64,000 nt of DNA, taken from NCBI GenBank assembly GCA_028583605.1, contig CM053325.1, positions 40,475,435 to 40,539,434 of the forward strand, given 5' to 3'. Each line of letters begins with the position of its first letter. Position 1 is the stretch's first letter. The DNA comes from Dastarcus helophoroides. Lineage: Eukaryota > Arthropoda > Insecta > Coleoptera > Bothrideridae. The position numbers and the translations under genes were made by a program. Positions 1 to 13,199 of this stretch are shown here, piece after piece. The notes under the pieces were generated by a model that saw nothing but the letters and a program-made list of their open reading frames with translations, was not told where the DNA came from and searched no databases.

Positions 1-617
1 TTAAAAATAAATTTTTTTAATATATAAAAAAGAAAAATAAAGAAATTTTAACATGAATAGACGTTTCATCATGAATTTAATGTGTTAAAAATTTAAATAT
101 TTGAAGCCCGATCCACAAGAAACTACTCCGAGGGTTAATACCTCTTCCGGCATTGAACTACACTTGTTGGTTAAACTTACATGCTCTTGGTGACTACTGC
201 TCCCAACCGCTGAATTGTCAACAAACCATAAAAATTGAAATATTTCCAAACTGGGCCAAAGAAATGTTAAATAAATTGAAAAAGAACATAATATTTCCGG
301 TCAATAAGGGTCTACCATGAAGAATAAACCTATTCCTCTAACGGAACGAACGGACTTTGCAAATTGCGAGTGCTTCTAACTACCAAGCTGAATAGATTTC
401 AGCGGTTAGGAACAGTAGTCACCAAGAGCATGTAAGTTCGACCCACAAGTGTAGTTCAATGCCGTAAGGGGTATTAGCCCTCGGAGTAGTTGTTTCTTGT
501 GGATCGGGCTTCAAATATTTAAATTTTTAACACAGTAAATTGATGATGAAACGTCTATTCATGTTAAAATTTCCTTATTTTTCTTTTTTATATTTTAAAA
601 GAATTTTATTTTTAAGT
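1..617. mobile_element. Fold-back (long inverted repeat) element, left edge at window start
   Basis: Bases 1 to about 222 are the reverse complement of about 399-617 with few differences, giving two arms of roughly 220 bp around a loop of about 175 bp. The arms share a distinctive stretch with 'gatcgggcttcaaatattt' on the right and its complement on the left. The left end may lie outside the window, so the true terminus and any target duplication cannot be fixed. No coding capacity is visible. It is probably a MITE or fold-back element. Confidence 0.75.
217..327 (+). repeat. Direct repeat, unit 1 (in loop of the fold-back)
   Basis: About 110 bp beginning 'ttgtcaacaaaccataaaa' and ending near 'accatgaagaataaac' recurs in the same orientation at about 911-1024 with a handful of substitutions. 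The first copy fills most of the fold-back loop and the second lies in flanking DNA, so the loop seems to contain sequence also present next to the element. Confidence 0.75.
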
Positions 618-910
618 ATTTCTTCCTCATTGTTCCCTTTCCATGTTATGCACTGCTGACGAGCTCAAATGAGAGCAAAACATCGATGTCCAGTGCTACA
701 ACCTTTTTTATGTATTTTTTTTTTGTATTTTTCTAATTTATGAAAAAAACAAATTTTTATTTTTTCCATATCTAATTTTTGGTCTCCTATTTTTCATTTT
801 TCTTATTCTATGTAAAATAAATTAACCTCTTAATTTGTGAACTGTCATGAAGTGACGTTTTAAATAAATTTAAATATCACGTAGTCGCATTTCAAAAACT
901 GTTTGGAAAA

Positions 911-1024
911 TTGTCAACAAACCATAAAAATTTAAATATTTCCAAACTCGGCCAAAGAAACGTTAAATAAATTGAAAAAAACATAATATTTTCGGTCAAT
1001 AAGGGTTTACCATGAAGAATAAAC
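911..1024 (+). repeat. Direct repeat, unit 2
   Basis: Second copy of the roughly 110-bp sequence seen at 217-327. It lies outside the inverted arms. From about 1025 to 1980 I see no gene or repeat, only AT-rich DNA. Confidence 0.75.
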
Positions 1025-1984
1025 AGATTAAGTCCCATCGGGAGGATTTTACCGCCCATGAGTATGTTTGTTGCAATAACCGTTGATGTTTTCTTAGAGA
1101 AATCTGCTCCTTAGTTGAGATGTTGTTAATTTATTTATTGATCTATTTTAATAAAATATTAAGGTTAATTGTTGTTTGAATTTGATAACACTTTCCTGTC
1201 AACTCTACGAACTGGGGTTACAATTTATTGGAATGAATTGAGCTTGAACATAAGTGCTCTAAACACATAATTTAGAAAAATCGCGTAATTAGAGATGTCT
1301 TTTTGTAATAATTTCTATACTATTTTTTCTACCATTTTTTCAGTAACAAATTATTTTAATTACATGTAAAAAACCACATTTTTCGCAATATCACATTTCA
1401 CATTCGCTGTTAATCAAAAAATATAAATCAATAAATAAGTAAATTCAAACAAAAATATCAGGCAATTTCTTTTAAAAATGTAAGGGTAAATCTAGTGTCA
1501 AATATTTTCATTAGAACTCTGGGTAAATTGAGCAGTCCCAATTTTCCTAATTCCTTTGTTGTAAAAATATATTGAGGAGATAATTTTCTCATGAAGGAGG
1601 AAAAGCTACTCGAAGAAAGCTATCAAAAGTAAATTGCTTATATTTCTTATCGCAAAAATAATATGCTCCGTACGTTGTTTTAAAGTATCCATCTTTTGAA
1701 AAAATTAAAGACTTTGGCTAAATAGATTAGTTACCTAATAATGTAATTTAAACATTGTCCATCTATATAAAAAAAATTTAAATTACTTGGATTTATTGTC
1801 GTAAAAACGTACCAATTTTACAATGAAAAATATTGAGAGACATTTATTTATAGTTTTGGTTCAAAATTGTCAATTAATGTTTTTCTTATTAGTTGACCTT
1901 CTAATACCTCTTTTAGAGTATTTTTCTTTTTTAGTGCCTTTTTGTAGGTGTTTGTTTTTGCCTAATTTATCATTGTTCTTACGT

Positions 1985-3350
1985 TTTAGCCTTAATTGAT
2001 TATACCTAAAATCCAGTCTCTACTGATGAGGCAGCATTAACACCTGTCAAAAAATACTGCAAAAAATTTGGCACCTAAAAGTGAGATTAGGAATGTAACT
2101 TCCGCAGATCGTAGTCAGTTTGTGACACTTATTGCAGCAGTGAATGCTACTGAACCATATACTCCCCATGCTGATTTTTCCGAGGGTACGCTTTAAAGAT
2201 TTCATGATCACTGGAGCACCTACTGAAACTATGGGAGATGCATTCAGATCTAGAAGGAGCACTGAAGGTTAATTTTTGGTATTTTTTAAACACTTTGAAT
2301 CTCATGTAAAAACCTCAAAAACATGTGCTTTTGCTACTTATTCTCGATAAACACGAAACTCACTTATCAACAGAAGCTGCAGAATATGCAAAACAAGTAA
2401 ATATTGTGATGTAAACATTTCCGCCTCATATTTTACACAAATTTCAGCCGCTGGATATCACCATTTATGGACCCCTGCAAACCTTCTATGAAGAATTTAT
2501 TGATGTGTCGCTGAGAAATAATCCAGGTAAAACCTTTACAATTTATAATAGTGCTAAAGCTTTAGGACAAGCTTACTCTCGAGCGTTTACAACGAGCAAT
2601 ATTGTAAGCAGCTTAAAAAACCTGGAATTTACTCTTTTTATAATGGAGTTTTCTCAGAGCAGGATTACCTTGTTTCTTATGTTACCGACCGGTCTTATGT
2701 ATGAATCACTTCAGACTCGTAACATTTCTCTAACTAGCAAACAGATACCTTCAGAATTCAACAATATGGCCCTCTACTCCAGTAGACAGGACACCTTCGC
2801 CTAATACAATCAGCATTTCTTTTGTTTTGCTGGAAGTATTTCGTCCATATCCAAAGGCTGCACCTAGAAGAAATGTGGAGACACCCGTATTGTAACTAAC
2901 ACGCCAGAAGTGAAAGAAACAAAAAAAAGGAAAAGAATAGCGGTCATCAAGTTCAAAGAAAAATGCCAAACATGAATCTAAAATCAAAAAGTCAAAAATA
3001 AAGTTTTGAAAGTGATAGGGGTAATGACTTAGTTAATTTATTGTTAAATGATCACAGTGACTCAGAAATTTTTTCCGAAGACATCGCTAATTTTAAAAAG
3101 GAAAGTTATTTTTCATCAGACCATTATGAGGCTGACGACTACGTTCTGGTTCAGTTCCCCAATAAAAAAGAATTGCCTACTTACTACATTGGACAAATTA
3201 TATTAAACAATTTACTACACAGTGAATTTCAGATTAAATTTTATAAGCGTGTTTGAAGTAGCAACAATATTGTTAGGGAGTTTGAGCAAATATTTGATGT
3301 TAATGACAACGGTGATGAAACTTCCTCAAGCAATTCCAATAAAGGGTTAT
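1985..3350 (+). pseudogene. pogo/jerky-type (DDE_1) transposase pseudogene
   Basis: Pieces in different frames read as the C-terminal two thirds of a pogo/Tigger-like DDE transposase. Around 2090-2240 there is a stretch like 'VTSADRSQFVTLIAAVNA'. At about 2337 comes a motif resembling LLLLDNHESHLS (here LLLLDKHETHLS). At about 2455-2560 follow 'PLDITIYGPLQTFYEEF' and 'NNPGKTFTIYN', then 'YVTDRSYV' and, near 2850, 'RPYPKAAPRK' with a basic KKRKR tail. An open segment at 3041-3256 holds an acidic linker and 'DDYVLVQFPNKK...YYIGQII', the small C-terminal domain often found in such insect elements. The aspartate after LLLLD would be the second catalytic residue. Frameshifts and stops throughout make it non-functional. 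The N-terminal CENP-B/HTH part and the ends were not found. Confidence 0.75.
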
Positions 3351-3359
3351 GACAGAGTT

Positions 3360-4540
3360 GCAAGCCAACTATAATTTCAGGTAGATTTTAAAAATTATAA
3401 TGTAAAATAAAATGTCTAAACTTACTGTTATTTTTTTTTTAATATTTATCTGCCAACGAGTATATTAAATTCTAACAAATGACCAGAAAAGTTATGTCTC
3501 CAGGTACACTCCCACCAGTTTCAAGGTACAGGATTTAATTCTCCCATAGAACATTAAATTACAATAAATATTTCTTTTGGTAATATATTTGTTTTTGTTA
3601 TATATTTTCCAAGTTCTATTATATTTAGAGATGTATACTTGAAGGTACTGATATAATAGATAAGACAAAAATATTGCTTTAATCAAAAATAATGTCCAGG
3701 TAGTGAGAACTGCAAATATTTTAAAAAAGTTTCAAGATATAACAGCCTCTCCTAATAGTGAAGAAAAAGGAAAATATATCCAAAAATTAATTTATTTTTT
3801 AAAATAATAAGGCCTGTCCATAAATATCTAGAAGATAAGAGGCAGAAGATGTGCCATGATGGATTTGCCACGTAGGTCATCTGATTTGACATCCATGGAT
3901 TTCTTTTTGTTATTCGCAAATAAAAATGTATGCAAGACAAATAAAACTCTTAGATAAATTATTAAAAAAAATTATTGATAAATGTTGAAAAGTGATCCCA
4001 GTTGTGCTACCATAAGTAATGTTAGGAATGCTTTTCAAGCTGGATTATATGATTGTATGTAGATCAGCAAAAGTCAATTTAAGCACCTAATATATTTTTC
4101 ATTTTAATTAAATTACTGTCTTGCTTAATTTAATTTGAAATAGCTGCAGCTCCAAAAATATTTAATCTAGATCTTTAGTGATAGACATTTTTAGAATCTT
4201 CTTGTCAAGAAGAATTTAAAAGAATATGAAAATATAAGCATTGCATTATTAAAAATAGAAATGGTTTGTGTGGGGACGTAAAGATGACAGTTCAGCATAA
4301 ATATGACAAAATATGTCTCCCTGTACATATTTATTGATGTGTTTTTCTATTTTTTCTAAAAATAACTATCTAAAAAGTTATTTATGGTAAACAGTTTTCA
4401 TTGTAACGCGCTGTATATTGATTTTTTGTTACTGTCTCTACCCCCATATGAAAGAGGGGTAAGTATCATATAGTTTAAAAGGTATTCTAATTATCTACAC
4501 TGCACAAACGTGTTTTTTTATTTTTATATTTGACGGATTT
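3360..4540. other. AT-rich DNA without recognisable feature
   Basis: Only short chance ORFs are present, none with a motif I recognise. I see no inverted termini. Confidence 0.5.
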
Positions 4541-4559
4541 CTTTCAGGGATATATAGGT

Positions 4560-4945
4560 TCTTAACACTTTCTTTGTCAAGTGTATTTTGATTTTAGTTT
4601 TAATATCTCAGTCAGTCGGCATAATTATCTATGTCGATCCGATGCCTAACCAAAGGCTGGAATTCTTAATCATCGCTTTATTGATCCTTTTTTCTCAACA
4701 AGTAATCTCACCGGAAGGATCTATATCTGGACTTGTTGAAGAACAACATTGATCTCGCGTTACCGAACATTATCGTCATTAATAAGAATTATATCGCCAA
4801 TCCCCAATACTATGCCCTGCTTGTTCGACAGTATATTGAGCATAGGTTTTCTAATTAGTGGACTGAAAGAAGGGACGTCATTGAATCGCCTGCACGATCG
4901 CCAAATTTGTCCCTACTGAACCTTCTTTGTGGAAGTAAATTATTT
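4560..4945 (+). pseudogene. Mariner-type transposase fragment
   Basis: The plus strand around 4725-4925 reads 'YLDLLKNNIDLALPNI', then 'PQYYALLVRQYIEHRFSN', then 'RRDVIESPARSPNLSLLN'. This matches, in order, the region before and after the last catalytic residue of the mariner-like class whose consensus has PPHYA-VRQYL-RWIGRRG-IEWPARSPDLTPLD. The catalytic aspartate positions are substituted and an in-frame stop follows RFSN. It is a decayed fragment. No termini were found. Confidence 0.6.
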
Positions 4946-5001
4946 TTTACACTATTTCAAATAAAATCGTTGGCCTGTGCAAAAAATAGTATATAAGTAT
5001 A

Positions 5002-5364
5002 CAGTGTGTCCCACCGGGAATGGCCACGATTCGATATGTGACAAAGTACTTATCTAAAAAATTTTAAAATGTAAGAGCCGAGCAAAGTCAATGAGGCCAA
5101 TACAACTGAAATATTTGCAAAGTGTTAATACTTCCGCTTTTACCCAAAGTTGACACCAACTTCGTTATTTTAAATAAGACATCCTATAGATTTTTGCATT
5201 TTTCGATTTTATTTGATAATTTAACATCACTTTGGATAACAAACCTTTTTGATATAATTGGATTTTTATAAAAAAAATTGACAGGTGGAAAGTCCCACTA
5301 AATTCTTTATATCCGTAACTACAACTTTGCGAATATTTTAGTTGTGTTGACATGGGACACACTG
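5002..5364. mobile_element. 363-bp MITE with TA duplication
   Basis: The element starts CAGTGTGTCCCA after TA (5000-5001) and ends with the complement, GGGACACACTG, before TA (5365-5366). It has short TIRs of about 12 bp, no coding capacity and a TA target. This fits a Tc1/mariner-mobilised MITE. Confidence 0.75.
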
Positions 5365-5571
5365 TATAGCAATTAGGGGCTTAATTGTTATTTGCAATAT
5401 TTGGAGCTCGGTGAAAATCATAAAAAACGCACTTGATCGCAGGTATCAATTATATTGAGGAAAAAACGTGCCGGATAGGTATCGTATCTGATCACCATAT
5501 AAAGTGTGGCAGTCGCCGCCTCGGGAGTAAAGGCCTTTTTTCCTGGACCCTTTATAGGCAGTATAGTGCTA

Positions 5572-5645
5572 CGAACGCACCTCCGGAAAAAGTCATGCAT
5601 TTTTCTTCCTTGCTGTAAAATGTACTATTTTGCACGACCCTTATA
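5572..5645 (+). repeat. Dispersed repeat, copy 1
   Basis: About 70 bp containing 'cacctccggaaaaagtcatg' and 'aaaatgtactatttt' recurs in diverged form at about 8333-8405. A weaker match to part of it may exist near 9204-9246. The family is not recognised. Confidence 0.5.
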
Positions 5646-5722
5646 TGATAAGCGCTTTTACTCCCTCAAAAGCGGGAGTAAAGTGAGTTTTTTAGTACCT
5701 GTCATATTCTCTTGATAATATA

Positions 5723-7548
5723 CCGGGTGTTTTTTTTAGTTGGGAGGTTACCTTTATATGGACTATCACTCATTATAAAGGTAAACTGATTTCGTCGATA
5801 TGGCTTATCGGAACTAAACTACCTTTCAAAAATATTTTCAACTTCCTCCCACTTCCGGTTATACCGGAAGTAGACATCAACTTTCTTATTTTAAGTAGCA
5901 ACCCCCAAATTTTATATTTTATTTGAATTTTACGTAGAAAAATAAGATGAGTTTATGTATACATGTTTATTGCTATCTTTGGTAGTTTTTAAGATATTTC
6001 AATTTTTAGGAAAAAACTGACCGAAAAGAGGGTTATTTTGACTCTTTGTATCTTGTTTATTATTTGCAATAAAAACATGAAATTTAGGTTGAAGTCATGA
6101 AATATTATGGAGACTATAATAACGTAATCAAGTTTTACATTTATTACACGGGGTGATGGAAATTTTGTGATCTTTATTGTTTTTGTTTTATTCAAAAAAA
6201 CTCTGTTTTTTTAAATGGGAACTATGTGTTTTTTAAACATTTTTAAATTCCTCACGTAAAAAGAAGAAAAATGTTATATGACTAATTTTTTAAAATTCTG
6301 TACCGTTACAGAGATATAATGCAAAATGAAAAAGAAAAATATATCTTTTTTTTTTAGTAGCAGTCAACAAAATTTTCAAAAAAAAAACACAACCACAAGG
6401 CTTAAAAATTTTAGGCCAAATAACATTTAAAAGATAACCGTACAAGACGAATAAGTTTTTGGCTAATTGTTAGAATACTTACTGAAAAATGTTTAGGTAG
6501 CCACGAATGTAAGTTTCGTAAAAATGGTTTGTTAAACAGACTTCTCATTTTTGGAGTAATCAAAATCAACAACAAATGTTCAAGAAAATTCGTCCTTTAA
6601 CTGTTATGCTGTTAGATTAGAATTCAGGATTTTTAAGGGTTAAATTTTACAATGAAAATCAAAATGGAAATTTTTTAGTAATTTTTTTTTACGACTACTG
6701 CATGACAAGCATATTGCTAGGAACAATCGGATGTGCTTAAAAACGTTACTCAATTCGAAATCTTAAAATATGTCTTTAAATGTATTGAAAGAGAAGATCG
6801 CCCTTGTTGTTCTTGATGTAAATTTTTTGTCAATTATTTTTGTTTTCTATTACTTATTATGATTAATTCTTTAAGCTCTTATTGCCCACAGTTAATTTCC
6901 TACTTGAACAAACAAGAAATGTTTGATTTTGTTTATTTTGAGATTTATGTAAAATACCTCTGTAACGGCAGAAAATTTTAAAAAATAAGTTATATAACTT
7001 TTTTCTTCTTTTTATGTGAAGAATTCAAAAATGATTAAAAAACATATAGTTCCCATTTAAAAAAACAGAGTTTTTTTGGATAAAACAAAAACAGCAAAGA
7101 TTATAAATTTTTCATCACTCTGTATAATAAATGTAAAATCTGTTTACGTTATTATAGTCTTTATAATATTTCCCGACTTCAACCCAAATTTTATGTTTTT
7201 ACTGCAAATAATAAAAAAGATACAAAGAGTCAAAATAACCCTCTTTTCTGTCATTTTTTTTTGAAAAATTGAAATATCTTTAAAACAATCAAAGATAGCG
7301 ATAAACATGTATTCATAAACTCACCTTATTTTTTTACGTAAAATCCAAATAAAACATAAAATTTGTGGGTTGCTATTTAAAATAAGAAAGTTGATGTCTA
7401 CTTCCGGTATAATCGGTAGTGGGGGGAAGCTGAAAATATTTTTAGAAGATAGTTTAACCCCGATTAGTCCCATCGACAAAATCAGTTTGCCTTTATAATA
7501 AATAGTATTCCATATAAAGGTAACCTCCTAACTAAAAAAAACACCCGG
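5723..7548. mobile_element. Long-TIR transposon, copy A (1.83 kb)
   Basis: Outer ends CCGGGTGTTTTTTTTAGTT and its complement are flanked by TA (5721-5722, 7549-7550). The two halves are inverted repeats for roughly 600 bp, leaving about 600 bp of unique centre. A second, terminus-like motif lies inside each arm (about 6147 on the left; ATCACTCTG ending 7122 on the right), again next to TA, leaving outer arms of 422 and 424 bp. No transposase is present, only short ORFs. It is a non-autonomous element probably moved by a mariner-type transposase, judging by the TA target. A sister copy lies at 46286-48109. Confidence 0.85.
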
Positions 7549-8332
7549 TATTCAATAATACTAGAACCACAACTTTTGCTAAATAAAAATAAGAAGGAAT
7601 TAATTTTATTGTTTGTTACACTATTATCCGTTTGTTTTAAGTTTACGTTTTGTTTTATTTTTTTGAATGTTTTTCCATAGGAATTTTCTTAGCAATCATT
7701 TTCCCGAGTGAATTTAATTCTAGAGTAGGGTCATTAAGGTGTGGAAGCCTTTAAATACTTTGCCTTTCCAAATAAATATACTAGTAACACACTCTCGATA
7801 TGAATTTCATTCATTTGTTTTACCAGGCACTAATTACAAAATTCCTTAAAGCAATTTTTCAGGATTTTCCTGACAATAAATCCACCTTTATTTGTGCAGT
7901 AGCTTCTTCAATAAGTTTATCGCACATTTTTGCAATATTTGTTTTAAAGAAAAACTAGAAACATAGCTTAGGAAATACGAGTACACAACTTTTTTGATAT
8001 TTACAACGGTTTGTAAATTTTAAAAAAGAAGTGTACCCATAGCTGGTGCTATGGCTACTTTTATTTAACCGTCCTTAACCAACTATGTTTGTGTGTGACA
8101 TTCAGATATTTTTGTACGCAAATTAAAAGTGACCCTTTTCTTTCATTTCCGGATCATTATTGGCTTGTCTTGAATTATTTTAAAAATTTCATTTTAGTTT
8201 ACCGAGCCCAGTTTATAGGATATTTAAATTCTTACTTAAATATATAAATTGTGAACTTTTTTAACCATTTTTGACATACGACCGCAAGATAAAGGTGCTT
8301 TGTAGAGCTCTCTGGCTTCGCCCTCGGCCTAC

Positions 8333-8405
8333 AAACACATCTCCGGAAGAAAACATGCATTTTAATTCCTTGAAGTATAATGTACTATTTTTGTAAAATC
8401 TAGTC
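8333..8405 (+). repeat. Dispersed repeat, copy 2
   Basis: Diverged copy of the sequence at 5572-5645, sharing 'tccggaa', 'catgcatttt', 'ttcctt' and 'aatgtactattttt' in the same order and spacing. Confidence 0.5.
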
Positions 8406-9041
8406 CTAATATAAATTACTGACTAAAATAACTAAATCGTTAAATAGGGGAGACTTGATTTGTTTAATCTAATATTAATTATTTCAATATTTATATTTAA
8501 AAAGCAAGCAAAGACAATTGAAAATTGGATACTAAATTTAAATTCAATACCAGTTGTATAAAGTGCAAAGCAAAAAGCGGCAATAAAATAAAATATATAA
8601 TACATGATCTTCCAACGAAAAGTTGATCCCCTCTATAATTAGAAAATCGAAAAATATTTTAGAATTCACTGAGACCCGGCGACTTATGTTGTTGGCTATT
8701 GGAACTATACGCCAGTGAATTCGCAATAAAAATGGCTTTAAAATGATGCGATGCAACTAAGATAATTCTTTTTGAAATTTGAAAGTGAAAGTTACAAAAG
8801 GTTAGAACATAAACATACCAAGTTGGCCTCCTAAGAGTATAAGTCGATGGATCTCGGCAAATTCAGAAATATATTTCGATTACCTAATTATATGGGGGGT
8901 CTCAATTTTTCGTTGGATATTCAACATTTTTGTGTATTATTTGTTAATTTAGATAAATAAATATTACGAGACAGAATCAATTGAAGTTCCTTAGCAGCAT
9001 GCTAAAACGAATATACTGAAGGAATTCCAACAACCGAACTA

Positions 9042-9140
9042 GTCATTTTCGGAAGTAGTCTCCACTACTGTGAGGAAAGAATTTTTGTAAGCGCATGTAT
9101 GGCCACTTTTGCACCGCCTGAACCACTGCATCGTTTTTAA
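9042..9140 (-). pseudogene. Possible mariner transposase C-terminal scrap
   Basis: On the minus strand one frame reads 'NDAVVQAVQKWPYMRLQKFF' and soon stops. This resembles the end region of mariner transposases (D-V--AV--W-----FF--GI). No other part of a mariner is recognisable nearby, so this could be chance. Confidence 0.3.
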
Positions 9141-10584
9141 AAAATTGAAAAAAGATGCATCAAAATATTCAATGCTTTTCCCTAATCGTATAGAAACGAC
9201 TTCGACCTACAAAACACCCACAATTCCTTAAAGTAGTAAACATAAATAACCGAATATATTATTTCTCTGAACTTTGCATGCTTCCTTCCATAGGTACCCG
9301 CCGTTTCGATAAGATCGGGAAAAGGTCTCGTTTGTACTTCTTTATGCACCCCATTTCGACATCTAATTAAGCGAAAAACAAAAAATTTAAAGATGATTAA
9401 AAATTCGGAAAATAATACAAAAATATTGATAAGCGCTGAATTAACCTAATTCAATTATTCTAATTGATTGCCTAAATTAAGTAATAAATTTCTTTGCTTT
9501 ATTTGTATTATTTTATTAGCTCAATTAATTAAGCGTTTGCTGAAGTTTCTGGATTAATTTTAAAATGTTTCTAGGTGTTCCATTATGTGCTCATTTTTTG
9601 TTTTCAGCTTATCCTTAAAGCTTATCTAAAAGAAGTTTTCTAACCATATCAATGAAATACTTCTTTCTCTCGATCTCATTGAAACAGTGGATATCTATGA
9701 AAAGAGGCATCCTTAGAATGAAATTGATTTGTATTGCATCGCAAGAACTATAAACTGTAATTCCTTTTACTTATGGCAACCTTAACTGAACTGGAATAAT
9801 AAAATGCCATTTCTTTTTAACGAAATATTTCAATAGTTTCTACCAAATTATCTTAATTTTATTACATACATATAACAAAATTTCAATAGCAAAATATCTT
9901 TGAATATCTTAAAAATATAATACTCTTGCACATTTGGCGATTTATTTTTAGGGCACCTTGGTTCTGTCTCGTAAAAGGCCATAAGCGATATACCCAGATA
10001 AAACATTTGATTACAGCAAAATATATGCACCTACAGGATGTCTCAAACTAAATATCATAGCCAATTATTTTTGCTGCATATCTTCGTGAGCTCCTTTCGT
10101 ATGTAAAGTGTGTTCGTGTGATGTGCATTCTAGATCTATAAAAAAGATAGGTAGCTAAAATGATTTCAAATATTTATCATATTAACTATTTACATTTATA
10201 TGTGGGCTTTTGCTGAATAAAGTTTATAGAAATAAGAATAAGATACCTACGCCATCAAATTATATTTTTTAGATTTGCCAAAATATTGAAAGAAGTGTGT
10301 TCACTTGTAATGAAAGTTTATTTTAAACAGCAAAAAGCCTAGTAATAGATGTAAATAGTTGTTATTGATATGTTAAAAAAGAAGACAGGGAAAGTCTAAT
10401 CATTCAATCAAAAATCGTTTCACCAAAAGTAATTACAATAGGTAATGATTGAATTGCAACAGTCAAATATCAAGTATTATTAAAACTTATGAGCAATAAA
10501 AATTTTCTGAAAATGAAAATATAATTCAGAAAATTAACAATACATTCAATAACAGAACAGTTCTGAAAATATTTCTGAATCGTA

Positions 10585-11710
10585 CAGGATTTCCGCAAAT
10601 TTCACCGACAATGCTTAACAGTAGATTTAGGATGATAAATAAAAACGATTTACGAAAGAAAAGTTTAATAAACAGTTTCTATTTTTCGATTTATAAGCTG
10701 TAAATTTGCTCAGAAAAAATAATAATTTTAAGTATAACTCCATAATCTCTTTACCGATTGTGTCCAAATTTAAAACATATTTTAGGATAAAATCTTAGTG
10801 TAAGCAATGTACTGGGTGGTAGTTTTTTCCAACCACCTTTCTATTTTACTGATCAGAACCTTTATTACGGTCGTATTTTTATGAAATAAACCTAAAATCG
10901 TGTGCAGATAACTATTTCTGAGAAAAATAGCTATTTGTGGGTCTGTTTGTATTGATTTCTGTAGTGAATGTAACTGAACTAAAATGTTTTATTGATTAGG
11001 CGATGAAAACAAACTGAACAATTATTTCATTTTCATTGTAATTTAAAATTGACGTTTGAGCTTCAATAATTGGTAATTTTTTTACAAAAATTCTATTATA
11101 CTTATTGTAACCTAAACAGACCATTTGGTTTGTAAGTTTTACATACGCTACAAACGTTTTTTGGCTTATTTTAACAAAATTAAGAATTATTTTCTTTACT
11201 TTAGCTGGCAGCTAAAGATTGCGATCAATATTTATGGCATATCGTTTACAAAAATCACGTTCTCTAATAAGAATAAATTTAATAACTAGAAAAATTATCG
11301 AATATTAAAATTAAAAATGTGCATTCAATCATAGCAATCAACCATATTAACGTTAAATAATGGCATGAAAACACTAAACAACAATTTATTTTCATCGTCC
11401 ATTAAACAAGAAGGTTTAACAAAATTAATTTAGAAAAATAGAAGTAAAAGTTGAATTGGGTAAAAGGGGCGGGTGGAAGGCGGAAATTACCACCCAATAT
11501 ATCGCTTTTACTAAGATTCTGGAACATAATAAGCCTTAACAAATTTCAAATTTTGATACGATTGATAGAGAGGTTATAAAGCTTTAAATAATTTTTTTCT
11601 CTTCTTCGAGTCTATAACTCGAAAACTAAAAACTTTTTATGAAACTTTTTTTCGTAAATCGCTTTAATTTATTTTCCTAAATCTACTGTCGAGCTTTTGC
11701 GGACACCATG
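10585..11710. mobile_element. 1.13-kb TIR transposon, copy 1, with nested termini
   Basis: The outer left end CAGGATTTCCGC follows TA (10583-10584) and the outer right end GCGGACACCATG precedes TA (11711-11712). The outer arms (10585-10809 and 11500-11710) are inverted repeats of 225 and 211 bp. Just inside, TA-flanked inner ends occur: CTGGGTGGTAG from 10812, and TTACCACCCAA ending 11497. Homology between the halves stops about 18 bp inside these inner ends, so the 686-bp core looks like a short-TIR element sitting in the middle of a longer palindrome. There is no coding capacity. Confidence 0.8.
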
Positions 11711-11712
11711 TA

Positions 11713-12384
11713 TAATTATGTCAAGTGGTTTCGTCGACGATGTTTCATCGCATGTTTCATGGCAATATTTTGATCGCTAGTAAGGTCTACACTGTCAGTA
11801 AATAGGCCTTACAATAATTATTAACCGATGATTGCATTTAGGAACTTCTCAAAAAAATCTGAAGACAAAAGTTTAATAATGTTTCAAATCTACTTAAGCT
11901 AAGTTTCTAATTCCTAATGATAAGTCGTTTTAAAACAAAATTTCCAAAAAAAAGCCCAAAATCGATAAAAAGGAACAAGGGTGTAGACCTGGTACTTATA
12001 GCTTTTGTTTAGAAAAAAGAAAATTTAATGTGCGTAAAATTTGTCTTTACTAAGGTGATTTAAACCACGGAATAAGAAGAGAAACACCTTTTGCGAGTAT
12101 AGAAGTTTACTGAATGTGGGTTACAAATAAGATCCAAAAACTATAAACTAAAATTAAATCTATCTTAATGCTACAGAGAAGATGAATCCCCCTGACGTGG
12201 CGGTCAATTATACCTAAACTTTGAGTAAAACCCAACAATAAGTTCTAGAAATTCAAATGTTTCCCTCAAAAGCCAACAAAACGGATACCTCTTTCACTTG
12301 GCTATATCTAATTTTCAATTGAAATTGAAACAAATTTAAAAAAAAAATTAAAATTTAGAATAGCCAAAAAAGATATTTTTAAAG
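11713..12384. other. No recognisable feature
   Basis: AT-rich DNA between two copies of the same TIR family. I find no ORF or motif of note. Confidence 0.5.
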
Positions 12385-13199
12385 TACAGGATATTCTCAA
12401 ATTTCACCGACAATGCTTGACAGTAGATTCAGGACGATAAATATATACGATTTACGAAAAAAAAAAGATTAATAAAAAGTTTTTAGTTTCCGAGTTATAA
12501 GCTGTCAAACTTGTGCAAAAACAAAAATAATTTTATTTATAACTCCTCAACCTCTGCTTAGGTTTATTAATTCCCATAATCTTAGTGAAAGCAATATACT
12601 GGGTAGTAGTTTTCTCCAACCATTTCATTATTTTACTAATCGGACTTTTTTCTGTGGTCGTATTTTTGTAAAATAAACAAGGCCAAAAAAAGGCAACGTT
12701 TTTCCAAACTAATTCAGTCTCTCGAAAAAACAGCCTACAGATAACCATTTCTAAGAAAAATGACTATTTTTGGGTCTGTTTGTGTCGATTTTTGTAATAA
12801 ACGCAACTGACTTAAAATGTTTCATTCAGTAGGCCATGAAAACAAACTGTATCATAATTTCATTTTCATTGTGGCTTCATTGCGCTTGACGTATTTAAAC
12901 TTAGCATTGAGGAAACAACAAGAAGCTATTAATAGACGGTCAACAGTGGAGATGACAGGAAAGGGTAGGACTAGTAAAACAAAGGGAATGCAAATGGGAT
13001 GAAAGAGAATGAAAAATTTGGACAAGGAAGATGACAATAACAATATGAAACAGGCACGAAATAGAACTGCAACGAAGAGGAACACCAATATTTAAATGGA
13101 TAGGGCTGAGTATAAGAACGTAATAAAATAAATTTCGGATTGGGAGAAGAGAAAGGAAAAATAAATATGTAGCACAGAAACAGGTAAAAGAAAAAAATA

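Larger units (their letters stand above)
7551..10582. other. Mostly unrecognised AT-rich DNA
   Basis: Apart from the dispersed repeat at 8333-8405 and a possible mariner scrap at 9042-9140, I see no gene, RNA or terminal repeat. ORFs here are short and have no motif. Confidence 0.5.
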
